Of a stretch of DNA of 64,000 bases, positions 43,021 to 50,547 are shown one piece after another. Every line of letters begins with the position of its first letter. Position 1 is the stretch's first letter. The DNA lies in NCBI RefSeq assembly GCF_036173105.1, contig NZ_CP108053.1, positions 6,944,001 through 7,008,000 of the forward strand, in the 5' to 3' direction. The notes under the pieces are model-generated. The model was not told the DNA's origin and made no database searches. It worked only from the letters and a program-made list of their open reading frames with translations. Origin of the DNA: Streptomyces sp. NBC_00287 (lineage in GTDB: Bacteria > Actinomycetota > Actinomycetes > Streptomycetales > Streptomycetaceae). Both the position numbers and the translations under genes were made by a program.

Positions 43021-43710
43021 AACTTACGGAGGTGTTGTGTTCCTCTTTCCAATCGGGGAGTTCGCTCTGGCCGGGTTCGCGGCGGTGCGGGATGACCAGG
43101 CCGGTGCCGCGGTAGCCGCCGTCCGCGATGACGGTGGTGTGGCCGACGGCGGCCTTGGCGGCGGACAGCTCCCATGCCTTGCAGTCGTTGCGGTTGCCGG
43201 GCAACGGGCGGCTGACGGCGACGACGAGCCGGGTGTCGGCGTCGATGACGACCTGATGGTTGGTGGAGTACCGGTAGTTCTTGGACTGCTCGGCGACGGT
43301 GTGTTCGCGGGTGGGGACCAGGGTGCCGTCCACGAGGAGGACGGCGTCATGGCGGAACCGCTTGCGCTGCTGGAGGGTGAGCGCGGGTCCGGGGTGGTCG
43401 ATGATGCGGTCGGCCGCGGACTTGGACACCCCGAACAGCGGTGCCAGTTGGCGCAGTGTGAGGTTCGTTCGCCAGTATGCGGCGACCAGCAGCACGCGGT
43501 CCCCCGGCGGCAGGCTCCACGGCCGGCCCTTGCGCACCGGGTCTTCACCCTCGCGCGCCGCAACGCGGTGATCAGCTTGCCGAACTGACACGGGCTCAGC
43601 CCGGTGAACGGGCTTATCCAGGACGGCTCCGACGCCTGGAGCTGCCCGCCGACGATCCGTTCGTCCTCAGCCGCCGTCGGGTGGGCCCGGCTGAGTGCGA
43701 CGTTCAGGAG

Positions 43711-43946
43711 GCGGCAGGTCGGCGAGGACAGTCCCGTTCCGCTGGAGAAGAAGCCGGGATCGTTGCCGGGAGTAGCCGAGTTAACCGCCGTGCCGATCGG
43801 AGTGGTTTGAGGCGGCATCTGAGGGATGCGGGGCCTGAGCTGGCAGGCTCCGGCGTATCGGTCTTGGCGAGAGATTCGTGGTGGTCTGACCAGTTGGAGC
43901 TGGTGCGGCCGGTAGGTGAGGAGTTCGTCTGTATCTGCGGAGGCTG
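43711..43946. other. Spacer between IS5 remnant and integrase
   Basis: Unassigned 236 bases between divergent genes. No recognisable gene; the integrase promoter would be expected here. Confidence 0.35.
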
Positions 43947-44138
43947 AGTTCGGGCAATTGGCAGGCTACGGTCCGGGACCGTGAGGGCAGACGCTCTTCT
44001 GCGACGTTCCCGCTCAAGGCGCAGGCCCGTTCCTGGGGTGTCGAGCAAGAGGCGAGTCTGTGCATCCGGGATCCTCGGGATCCGAGGGGAAGCGCGGTCA
44101 GGTTCCGTGACTGGCACGCACGCTGGTGGAACGCGAGG

Positions 44139-45032
44139 GTGGTCGCCCCGCGCACGCTACGGGGCGATGAGTCCGTCATGAGGAATCATGTCCTGCCCTA
44201 CTGGGCGGACTGGAAGTTGAGGGACATCCAGCGCATCGACGTACAGGCGTGGATTCGTCTGCTCACTGACAAGGGGATAGGGCCGTCCGTTGTCAGACGG
44301 TCTTACCACCTGACATCGTCGTTGCTGAGCGCGGCAGTCGATGACGGCCTCCTTGTGGCCAGTCCATGCCGGCACATTGCGCTGCCGCGCCTTCCGGACC
44401 GCCCGCCGCAATGGTTCACGCCCAGCGAGGCACAGAGCGTGCTGTGCTCGCTACCGTCGGCCTGGCGCACCATGTGTTTGCTGGGCTTCTACACCGGACT
44501 GCGTTGGGGCGAGCTCACCGGGCTCCGCTGCCGCAGTATCGACCGTGATCGATCCCGCTTGCTTGTCGTTGACGTCAACACTGGCAGGGGCATCGAGCCG
44601 TACCCGAAGACGACGAACAGCCGGCGCGAAGTCCCGCTCCCACCTGGCGTCCTCAACGCCCTCGAGCGCCACTCGCGCGGACTCGCCTCCGATGATCTGG
44701 TTTTCACCACAATCACCAAGGGCCGGGCCGGGCGACCGTTGAACGACGGGAACTGGCGCCGGTACACCTGGTGGCCGGCCCTGGACAGCGCCTACTACCT
44801 TGACGGCCTCGGTGAGCAGCGGCGCGTCCCGCACTACTCGCCGCACACCATGCGCCATACATGCGCCTCCTGGCTCGTCCAGATAGGGGTCTCTCTGTAC
44901 GAGGTCCAGCATTTGCTCGGACACGCGAACTACCAGACGACCGAGCGCTATGCGCATCTCCAGCCCGGAGCCCATGCAACGGTAATTGATGCGTGGGAAG
45001 GCATGGGCGCTCGACTGAGCCTCGTCGCGTAG
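44139..45032 (+). CDS. Tyrosine recombinase (integrase) of the island
   Basis: Phage-type integrase. The catalytic domain (about 90-290) has all active-site residues: Arg in GLRWGELTGLR, HTMR, GH in LLGHANYQTTERY and the Tyr nucleophile in ERYAHL. A core-binding domain occupies about 1-75. The first usable start is GTG 44139, giving 297 residues. Coding sequence in the same frame clearly extends upstream (from about 43,947: SSGNWQATVRDREGRRSSAT... FRDWHARWWNARVVAPRTLRGDE), which is the normal arm-binding N-terminus, but no ATG/GTG/TTG exists before the stop at 43917. The gene may have lost its start by a frameshift. It lies 0.5 kb from the right attachment site. Confidence 0.85.
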   Translation: MVAPRTLRGDESVMRNHVLPYWADWKLRDIQRIDVQAWIRLLTDKGIGPSVVRRSYHLTSSLLSAAVDDGLLVASPCRHIALPRLPDRPPQWFTPSEAQSVLCSLPSAWRTMCLLGFYTGLRWGELTGLRCRSIDRDRSRLLVVDVNTGRGIEPYPKTTNSRREVPLPPGVLNALERHSRGLASDDLVFTTITKGRAGRPLNDGNWRRYTWWPALDSAYYLDGLGEQRRVPHYSPHTMRHTCASWLVQIGVSLYEVQHLLGHANYQTTERYAHLQPGAHATVIDAWEGMGARLSLVA

Positions 45033-45546
45033 TCCGCCGGAAAGGCGCTGAGCAACTGGACGGGCGACGGGGGAGAGGCGGCTGTGGCTTCCTCGGTTCG
45101 TTGTATGTCGAGCGTCCTCGGGCCGTCGAGGCTGTCCCAGGTGCGCCTTGGCAGTCTGATCGGCACACCCGCGAGAGGCGGCGCTCCGGGTGGCGGTCTT
45201 GCTGGTGCGAACAATGACGGCGGCGGCCGCGAATCTGGTGAACTAATCCTGGTCGCCTACGAGGCATGGGTGCGCTGGGGCGGTTGCCGTGCTCACTTGG
45301 GAGGGCTGCCGCCAGGCACCCTTCGCTACGCTCGGTACGCAAGTGGGCGTCATTTGTGATGGCGCGTCCCTTGTGCTTGTTGCCTCTGCCTACCCAGGCC
45401 GACGGGTGAAGTCCGTCGCCGGGCCGGCCTGAGGCCGTGGCCGGACGTAATCGCATGACGCTCGTTTGACGCTCAAAGGGGGTTTTGGGGAGGTGGATGG
45501 GCTCGAAAGTGCCATCTGACCTGGGATTTTAAGATGATCGGATTTT
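45033..45546. other. Right arm of the island, non-coding
   Basis: About 510 bases between the integrase stop and the displaced methyltransferase 3' end. It holds the second arm-site pair (45456-45474) and the TCTGACCTG repeat (45515-45523). No gene is recognised. Confidence 0.5.
45456..45474 (+). repeat. Right pair of candidate integrase arm sites
   Basis: TGACGCTC at 45456-45463 and 45467-45474, 11 bases start to start, the same sequence, orientation and spacing as at 27019-27037, and about 80 bases inside the right attachment core. Confidence 0.6.
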
Positions 45547-45606
45547 CCGACCTGTTCCCGATGACCCATCATGTGGAGTGCGTGGCGATTCTGGAGCCCG
45601 TGAAGT
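45547..45606 (+). pseudogene. Displaced native 3' end of the RNA methyltransferase gene
   Basis: Reads SDLFPMTHHVECVAILEPVK then TAA, in the same direction as the methyltransferase 18.7 kb to the left. It is the original chromosomal gene end left outside when the island integrated at TTCCCGATGAC (45555-45565). It overlaps the 3' end of the leftward acetoacetyl-CoA synthetase gene. Confidence 0.88.
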
Positions 45607-47578
45607 AACGGGCGAACCAGGCGAGCATCTCCGGGTGGGTGACTGATCCTTCGCTGCTGACGTCGGTGGCGGGGGACCCCTGCAGGATGCGTTTGACGGG
45701 CACTTCGAGCTTCTTGCCGGTGAGCGTGCGTGGGACGGCGGGGACCGGCACGATCACATCGGGCACGTGGCGCGGGGACAAGCGGTGCTTGATGGCCAGG
45801 GTGATCCGCTCGCGCAGTCCGTCGTCGAGGGCGATGCCGTCGGTGGTCACCACGAAGAGCGGCATGAAGTAGCCGCCGTCCGGCTGTTCCACGCCGACGA
45901 CGAGGCTGTCGGCCACTTCGGGTAGCTGTTCGACGACGTTGTAGATGTCGGCGGAACCCATCCGGACGCCCATGCGGTTGAGCGTGGAGTCGGAGCGGCC
46001 GGCCACGACGACCGAGAGGTCTTCGTCCACGATGATCCAGTCGCCGTGCCGCCAGACCCCGGGATAGGTGTCGAAGTAGCTTGCACGGTAGCGGGAGCCG
46101 TCCGGGTCGCCGACGAAACGGAGGGGCATGGACGGCAGCGGTGCTGTCACCACCAACTCGCCCTGTTCGCCGGTGAGCGGGTGCCCGTCGGCATCCCAGG
46201 ATCCGAGCGCGACACCGAGTGCGGGGCACTGGATACGGCCGACGCGTACGGGCAGCAGGGGAGTCCCGCCCGCGAGGACCGAGCAGATGTCCGTACCGCC
46301 GCAGATGGACTGGAGCCAGACACCGGGAGCGAGCCGTTCGTGGACCCATCGCCAGGTGCTGGACGGCAGGGACGATCCGGTCTGGAGGATGGAACGCAGG
46401 CGCGCAAGACCGAACTCGGCCGCTGGATGCGTGTCGGACTTCTCCACGGCGGCGAGGTAGGCCGCGCCCACGCCGACCATGGTGGCGCCGGTCTGTTCGG
46501 CGATCCGCCAGGCGCCGTTGACGTCGGGAAACGTGGGGCTGCCGTCGTACAGGACGATCGTGCTGCCGTGCAGCAGGCCGCCGATGAGGAAGTTCCAGAC
46601 CATCCAGCTCGTGGACGTGAGGAAGAGGTAGCGGTCGTGGGGGCGCAAGTCCGCGCCCAGGCCGAGTGCCTTGAGCAGTTCGACCACGATGCCACCGTGG
46701 CCCTGAACGATTCCCTTCGGTATCCCGGTGGTCCCCGATGACCACAGGATCCACAACGGGTGGTCGAAGGGCACGTCCGCGAATTCCAGGGGTGACGTGG
46801 CGGACGGTAGCGCGGACCAGGCGTGCTGTTCGATCCCGGACCGCGCCGACCACGGTTCGGTCGGGGGCGTGAACAGGTTGTCGACCGCGATGATGTGACG
46901 GAGGGTGGGGAGTCCGTCCGCCAGCTCGGTGACCGCCGGGCGCTTGTCGTACGTCTTGCCGCCGTAGCGGTATCCGTCCGCGGCCACGAGGACGGTCGGC
47001 CGCGCCTGTTGGAGCCGGGCGAGCACGCTGGGCGTGCCGAAGTCCGGGGAGCACACCGTCCATACGGCGCCGACGGTGGCGGTGGCCAGCAGGGCGACGA
47101 CGGTCTGCGGGAGGTTGGGAAGGTATCCGGCCACGCAGTCGCCGGGCCCCACGCCCATGCGGCGCAGCGCCGCGGCGACGTCCGTGACCTGGCGGCGCAG
47201 CTCCTGCCACGAGGTCTCCACCGGTGTGCCGCCCTCGGCCACGCCGACCAGCGCCGGGCGGTCGTCCGCGGCCTGGGCGAGGCAGCGCTCGGCGAAGTTC
47301 AGCCGGGCGCCGGGAAACCAGACGGCGCCCGGCATCGACGCGTCGCCCAGTACCTCGTCGTACCGGGTGACCGCGTCCAGCCCGTAGAACTCCCAGACCG
47401 CCGACCAGAAGCCGGGCAGGTCGGTGGAGCTCCACCGCCACAGGGCGGCGTAGTCGGAGAAGTGCAGCCCCCGCACCTCGCTCAGCCATTCCATGAGGCA
47501 CGCGACGTTGGAGTCCTCCAACTCGCGCGGACCGGGAGACCACAGCAGGTCGGTGTCGGTGTCGATGGCGGTGTTCAT
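45569..47578 (-). CDS. Acetoacetate-CoA ligase
   Basis: Activates acetoacetate to acetoacetyl-CoA using ATP. Adenylate-forming enzyme of 669 residues with AACS features: N-terminal cap DSNVACLMEWLSEVRGL, P-loop LWSSGTTGIPKGIVQGHGG, STSWMVWNFLIGGLLHGST, SICGGTDI, GVRMGSADIYNVVE and the C-terminal Lys in LTGKKLEVPVKRIL. The last residues (RIATHST) are read through the displaced methyltransferase end. Start ATG 47578 with AAGG upstream. Last gene of the leftward operon headed by the BKACE gene; acetoacetate is the by-product BKACE enzymes form. Confidence 0.9.
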   Translation of the reverse strand: MNTAIDTDTDLLWSPGPRELEDSNVACLMEWLSEVRGLHFSDYAALWRWSSTDLPGFWSAVWEFYGLDAVTRYDEVLGDASMPGAVWFPGARLNFAERCLAQAADDRPALVGVAEGGTPVETSWQELRRQVTDVAAALRRMGVGPGDCVAGYLPNLPQTVVALLATATVGAVWTVCSPDFGTPSVLARLQQARPTVLVAADGYRYGGKTYDKRPAVTELADGLPTLRHIIAVDNLFTPPTEPWSARSGIEQHAWSALPSATSPLEFADVPFDHPLWILWSSGTTGIPKGIVQGHGGIVVELLKALGLGADLRPHDRYLFLTSTSWMVWNFLIGGLLHGSTIVLYDGSPTFPDVNGAWRIAEQTGATMVGVGAAYLAAVEKSDTHPAAEFGLARLRSILQTGSSLPSSTWRWVHERLAPGVWLQSICGGTDICSVLAGGTPLLPVRVGRIQCPALGVALGSWDADGHPLTGEQGELVVTAPLPSMPLRFVGDPDGSRYRASYFDTYPGVWRHGDWIIVDEDLSVVVAGRSDSTLNRMGVRMGSADIYNVVEQLPEVADSLVVGVEQPDGGYFMPLFVVTTDGIALDDGLRERITLAIKHRLSPRHVPDVIVPVPAVPRTLTGKKLEVPVKRILQGSPATDVSSEGSVTHPEMLAWFARYFTGSRIATHST

Positions 47579-47608
47579 CGCTGCCTTTCGCGGGGGCTGC
47601 ACGGGGGA

Positions 47609-48187
47609 TCAGCTCTGTTCGAGCTCGCGGAGCAGTTCTTCGGCTTTCGGCCACGGGCCGTAACCGGAGGCGGGGTTGAGATGGCCGACCGCGCCGAGTT
47701 CCACGAGGCGGCTGCCCCAGTTCCGGGCCAGCTCGGTGACGCGCTCGACGGTGCCCAGGGGATCGTTCGAGCTGGCCGCGACGGTGCTGGGGAAGGGCAG
47801 CGGCGAGCGGGGCACCGGTGTCCAGCCGTTCTCGTCGAGCACCTCGGGGGTGGGGTAGCCCTCCGGAAGCGGCGTCTCGAAGTCCGGCGGGGTCACCAGC
47901 AGCGCCCCCTGCACCTGGGCCTCGTGCCACTGGGACCAGTGGACGGTGATGAGCACGCCGGCGCTGTGGGCGACCAGCACGACCGGCCCGTCGATCTCCG
48001 AGATCACCTTGTCCAGTGCGGCGACGCGAGCCTCGCGGCTGAGCTGGTCCCGCGTCAGCGGGGGAACGGTGCGGACCGTGCGCCCGGCCTCGGCGAGCCG
48101 GGCCGCCAGCAGGGTCTGCCAGTGTTCCTCGACGTGATCGCGCAGGCCGGGGACGATCACGACCACCGGCTCGGTGGTACGGCTCAT
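47609..48187 (-). CDS. RBBP9/YdeN-family alpha/beta hydrolase
   Basis: Small serine hydrolase of 192 residues. Motifs: VVVIVPGLRDHVEEHWQTLL at the start, nucleophile Ser in VLVAHSAGVL, Asp in SSNDPLG (about 137-143) and His in GAVGHLNPASGYGPW. The substrate is unknown; it might hydrolyse an ester or thioester intermediate of the pathway encoded around it. The ATG overlaps the stop of the MFS gene, so it is coupled to it; the ligase follows 30 bases later. Confidence 0.85.
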   Translation of the reverse strand: MSRTTEPVVVIVPGLRDHVEEHWQTLLAARLAEAGRTVRTVPPLTRDQLSREARVAALDKVISEIDGPVVLVAHSAGVLITVHWSQWHEAQVQGALLVTPPDFETPLPEGYPTPEVLDENGWTPVPRSPLPFPSTVAASSNDPLGTVERVTELARNWGSRLVELGAVGHLNPASGYGPWPKAEELLRELEQS

Positions 48188-49533
48188 GAGGACACCTCCG
48201 GTTCCTTCGGCTCCGCCACCGGGGCGGCGCCGGTCAGCCGGAGCAGGTCGCGGTCGTAGTGGCGGCGGCCGATCAGGAAGGCCACGGTGGCCGCGATCGC
48301 CACGAGCGGGACGAGCTGGAGCGCGCCGAGCAGACCGAACCGGTCCGCGAGCGCGCCGGTGACCGCGGGGCCGGGGGCCAGTCCGAGCAGGCTCTGGGCC
48401 AGGGTGAGCGTGGCGAACGCCGTCGCGGCGATGGCCGCGGGCGTCAGATTCGCCACCATGGCGGCCCCCGGCCCGGCCGTCCCGGCGCACAGCAGGGCGC
48501 CGAGCGCCAGCACCAGCAACTGCACCTGGCCGGCCGGCAGGCGGAACGCGGTCATCAGCAGGACGAGGGAGCCCACGCTGCAGGCGATGGCGACGGCCCA
48601 CTTGCGGACCGGGGCATGTCGGCTGATCCGGTCCGAGGCGATTCCGCCGGCGATCATGCCGATGCCGATCACCAGGGCGAAGAGCCCCGCGGTCGCGCCT
48701 GCCTTCGCGGTGGGCATGTCGTAGTAGCGGTTGAAGTAGCTGGGCAGCCAGGCGATCAGGGCGCCCGCGATGAACAGTTGCAGACCGCTGCCGATGTAGG
48801 CGCTGACGACCGAGACGGAGGAGAACAGCCGGGGGAGGAGCACGCGCAGACGGTCGCGCCCGTCGGTGCCGGTCGCTTCCTCGGCCGGATCCTTGCGCGG
48901 AGTCAGCCGCTTCTCCGTGACCACGACTGCGTAGACGGCCGCGAGCACCAGGCCGAAGACGCCCATCACACCGAACGCCCAGCGCCAGCCGTACGCCTGG
49001 GCCACGGCGCCGCCGATGGATATACCCAGGACCGAGCCGAAGGCCCCGCCCGCGATGAAGGCCCCCGAGAGCGACGCCCGCAGGGCGCGCGGGAAGACGC
49101 TGAGGACCACGGCGATGCCGACGCTGCCGTACGCGGCCTCACCTATGCCTACGAAGAGGCGGCCGACGAACATCTGGCCGTAGCTCGCCGCCACCGCGCA
49201 GCCGAGTGTCGCCAGGCTCCACATCGTCGCCGCGAGGACCAGGGATTTCACCCTGCCCCATCGGTCTGCGAGCAGCGAGAGGGGGAAGGTGAGCAGACCG
49301 ACCATCAGTGCCACGATGCCGCTGAGGGAGCCCAGTTGGGCGTCCGAGAGCAGCCAGTCGGCCTTCAGCATCGGGAAGACGGCGTTGAGGACCTGCCGGG
49401 ACATGTAGTCCGAGAGCAGGAGCCCGAAACTCAGTGCAAAGACCACCCAGGCGTAGCGCCGGGACACGGGCCACTGGGAGGGACCGGAGCCGGTTCTCTC
49501 GGGGGCGGGTGCCGCAGTGGTGAGAAACCCCAT
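48184..49533 (-). CDS. MFS transporter of the catabolic operon
   Basis: MFS permease of about 449 residues with 12 helices. The signature between TM2 and TM3 is LSLLADRWGRVKSLVLA. It begins SRRYAWVVFALSFGLLLSDYMSRQVLNAVFPML, like metabolite:H+ symporters of the ACS (anion:cation symporter) group, which import organic anions. It would import the pathway substrate; this rests on context. I chose the ATG at 49533, eight bases from GAGG; an ATG at 49542 is too close to it. The stop overlaps the hydrolase start. Confidence 0.85.
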   Translation of the reverse strand: MGFLTTAAPAPERTGSGPSQWPVSRRYAWVVFALSFGLLLSDYMSRQVLNAVFPMLKADWLLSDAQLGSLSGIVALMVGLLTFPLSLLADRWGRVKSLVLAATMWSLATLGCAVAASYGQMFVGRLFVGIGEAAYGSVGIAVVLSVFPRALRASLSGAFIAGGAFGSVLGISIGGAVAQAYGWRWAFGVMGVFGLVLAAVYAVVVTEKRLTPRKDPAEEATGTDGRDRLRVLLPRLFSSVSVVSAYIGSGLQLFIAGALIAWLPSYFNRYYDMPTAKAGATAGLFALVIGIGMIAGGIASDRISRHAPVRKWAVAIACSVGSLVLLMTAFRLPAGQVQLLVLALGALLCAGTAGPGAAMVANLTPAAIAATAFATLTLAQSLLGLAPGPAVTGALADRFGLLGALQLVPLVAIAATVAFLIGRRHYDRDLLRLTGAAPVAEPKEPEVSS

Positions 49534-49548
49534 TGTCATCACCTCAAC

Positions 49549-49595
49549 TGCTTTGACGGAACGTGCTTTTGACGGAGAGTGCTTTCGACGGAAAG
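49549..49595. repeat. Three tandem 15-16-bp repeats
   Basis: TGCTTTGACGGAACG, TGCTTTTGACGGAGAG and TGCTTTCGACGGAAAG follow one another between the TauD-like gene and the MFS gene. They sit just upstream of the MFS ribosome-binding site, so could act as repeated operator or leader-RNA elements. Confidence 0.6.
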
Positions 49596-49602
49596 GGAAG
49601 GG

Positions 49603-50517
49603 TCAGAACGGTCTGTCGCCGACGATTCCGGCGCGCTCCATCCGGCGGACGGCGGGCCAGTAGTCCTGGACGGCGTAGTGCTGAGTGGAGCGGTTGTCCC
49701 AGATGGCGACGCTGTTCGGCGTCCAGCGCCAACGCACCTGGTACTCGGGGACCGCGGCCTGGCTGATCAGGTAGTTCAGCAGGAGGCCCGCGCCGGGGGC
49801 GTAGTCCTGCCCGAAGCGGACGTTGCCGGGCGTGTGGTAGTTGACGAAGTGCGTGGTGAAGGCGTTGACGAAGAGGATCTGTTCGCCGGTCTCGGGGTGG
49901 GTGCGCACCACCGGGTGCTCCGCGTCGGGGAACCGCGCCTTGAGCGCGTGACGCTTCTCCTGCGGCATGACGGCGCCGAAGGTGGCCTCGATGCTGTGCC
50001 GGGCCCGCAGGTCCTGGATCTGGGCCCTGATGTGCTCCGGCAGTCGGCGGTGGGCCTCGGCCATGTTGACCCAGATCGTGTCGCCGCCCACCGGGGGCGA
50101 TTCGACGCAGCGCAGTACCGCGCCCATGGGTGGGTTCTCGCGCCAGGTGGCGTCGGTGTGGAGCGCGTTCTCGTAGTGCTCGGCCGGGCTGTCCAGGTCC
50201 TTGTAGATCCGCACCAGGCCGGGATGGTCGGGGTCACTGCCCGCCACCGGGTGGTCCTCCAGCGGGCCGAAGCGCTCGGCGAAGGCGACGTGCTCGGCGC
50301 GCGTGATGTCCTGGTCGCGCAGGAACAGCACCTTGTACCGCAGGAGCAGGGACTTGATCTCGGCGAACAGTTCGTCGTCGCGTGAGGCGTCGGCGAGGTT
50401 CACCCCGGTGAGTTCGGCGCCGATGGTGCAGGTCAGCGGTTCGACCCTGATCGAGCCGTGGGAGTGCGGGCGGACGAGCGCCGGCGCTTCCCGCACCGGA
50501 ACGGCGGTCTTTTCCAT
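49603..50517 (-). CDS. TauD/TfdA-family 2-oxoglutarate-dependent dioxygenase
   Basis: Fe(II)/2-oxoglutarate oxygenase of 304 residues. Iron ligands: His120 and Asp122 in ALHTDATW, and His280 in STQHYAVQDYW; the 2-oxoglutarate-binding Arg lies in VRRMERAGI. It is closest in layout to taurine/alpha-ketoglutarate dioxygenases, but the substrate could be another sulfonate, an alkyl sulfate or a quaternary amine. It sits in the BKACE operon, 30 bases after the MDR gene and about 70 bases before the MFS gene. Confidence 0.88.
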   Translation of the reverse strand: MEKTAVPVREAPALVRPHSHGSIRVEPLTCTIGAELTGVNLADASRDDELFAEIKSLLLRYKVLFLRDQDITRAEHVAFAERFGPLEDHPVAGSDPDHPGLVRIYKDLDSPAEHYENALHTDATWRENPPMGAVLRCVESPPVGGDTIWVNMAEAHRRLPEHIRAQIQDLRARHSIEATFGAVMPQEKRHALKARFPDAEHPVVRTHPETGEQILFVNAFTTHFVNYHTPGNVRFGQDYAPGAGLLLNYLISQAAVPEYQVRWRWTPNSVAIWDNRSTQHYAVQDYWPAVRRMERAGIVGDRPF

Positions 50518-50547
50518 GGGTCTTCCTCCAGGAGAGGGGCGTGGTGC

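Larger units (their letters stand above)
41613..43031 (-). mobile_element. IS110-family insertion sequence
   Basis: Element of 1,419 bp inserted in the second-type IS5 transposase. Both junctions carry AG on the plus strand (CT on the element strand), the core dinucleotide; no inverted repeats or longer target duplication are seen, as expected for IS110. The stop of the transposase is 14 bases from one end and its start about 200 bases from the other: a long upstream non-coding end, typical of the IS110 group where the bridge RNA is encoded. Confidence 0.9.
41462..43710 (-). pseudogene. IS5-family transposase of a second type, split by IS110
   Basis: DDE_Tnp_4-type transposase on the minus strand in three pieces. 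The N-terminal part (SPFTGLSPCQFGKLITALRR) is separated by a frameshift at about 43,550 from the middle part (ADRIIDHPGPAL..., VDGTLVPTREHTV, NYRYSTNHQVVIDADTRLVVAV, ADGGYRGTGLVIP, ELPDWKEEHNT). The end (SHRKVRARVEHTFARMKTWK, then GCRLKGDGVHHAMLG, stop at 41462-41464) lies beyond the IS110 element. Joining bases 41612 and 43032 restores EEHNTSHRKVRARVEH without gain or loss. The start is uncertain and terminal inverted repeats were not found. Confidence 0.85.
26803..45565. mobile_element. Integrated genomic island in the methyltransferase 3' end
   Basis: Flanked by the shared sequence TTCCCGATGAC (26803-26813 and 45555-45565), extended by strong coding similarity: the left copy reads DLFPMTSHVECVAILEPVDKGV and the right copy reads DLFPMTHHVECVAILEPVK then stop. 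The tyrosine recombinase gene sits just inside the right end. Paired TGACGCTC repeats lie near both ends. Cargo is a secreted RHS toxin with immunity gene, plus debris and four insertion sequences. The element looks old and immobile: no transfer or replication genes are visible. Confidence 0.85.

Noticed and set aside
45390..47930. Long minus-strand frame overlapping acetoacetate-CoA ligase
   Set aside because: The ligase in the neighbouring frame has all adenylate-forming motifs; this frame does not.
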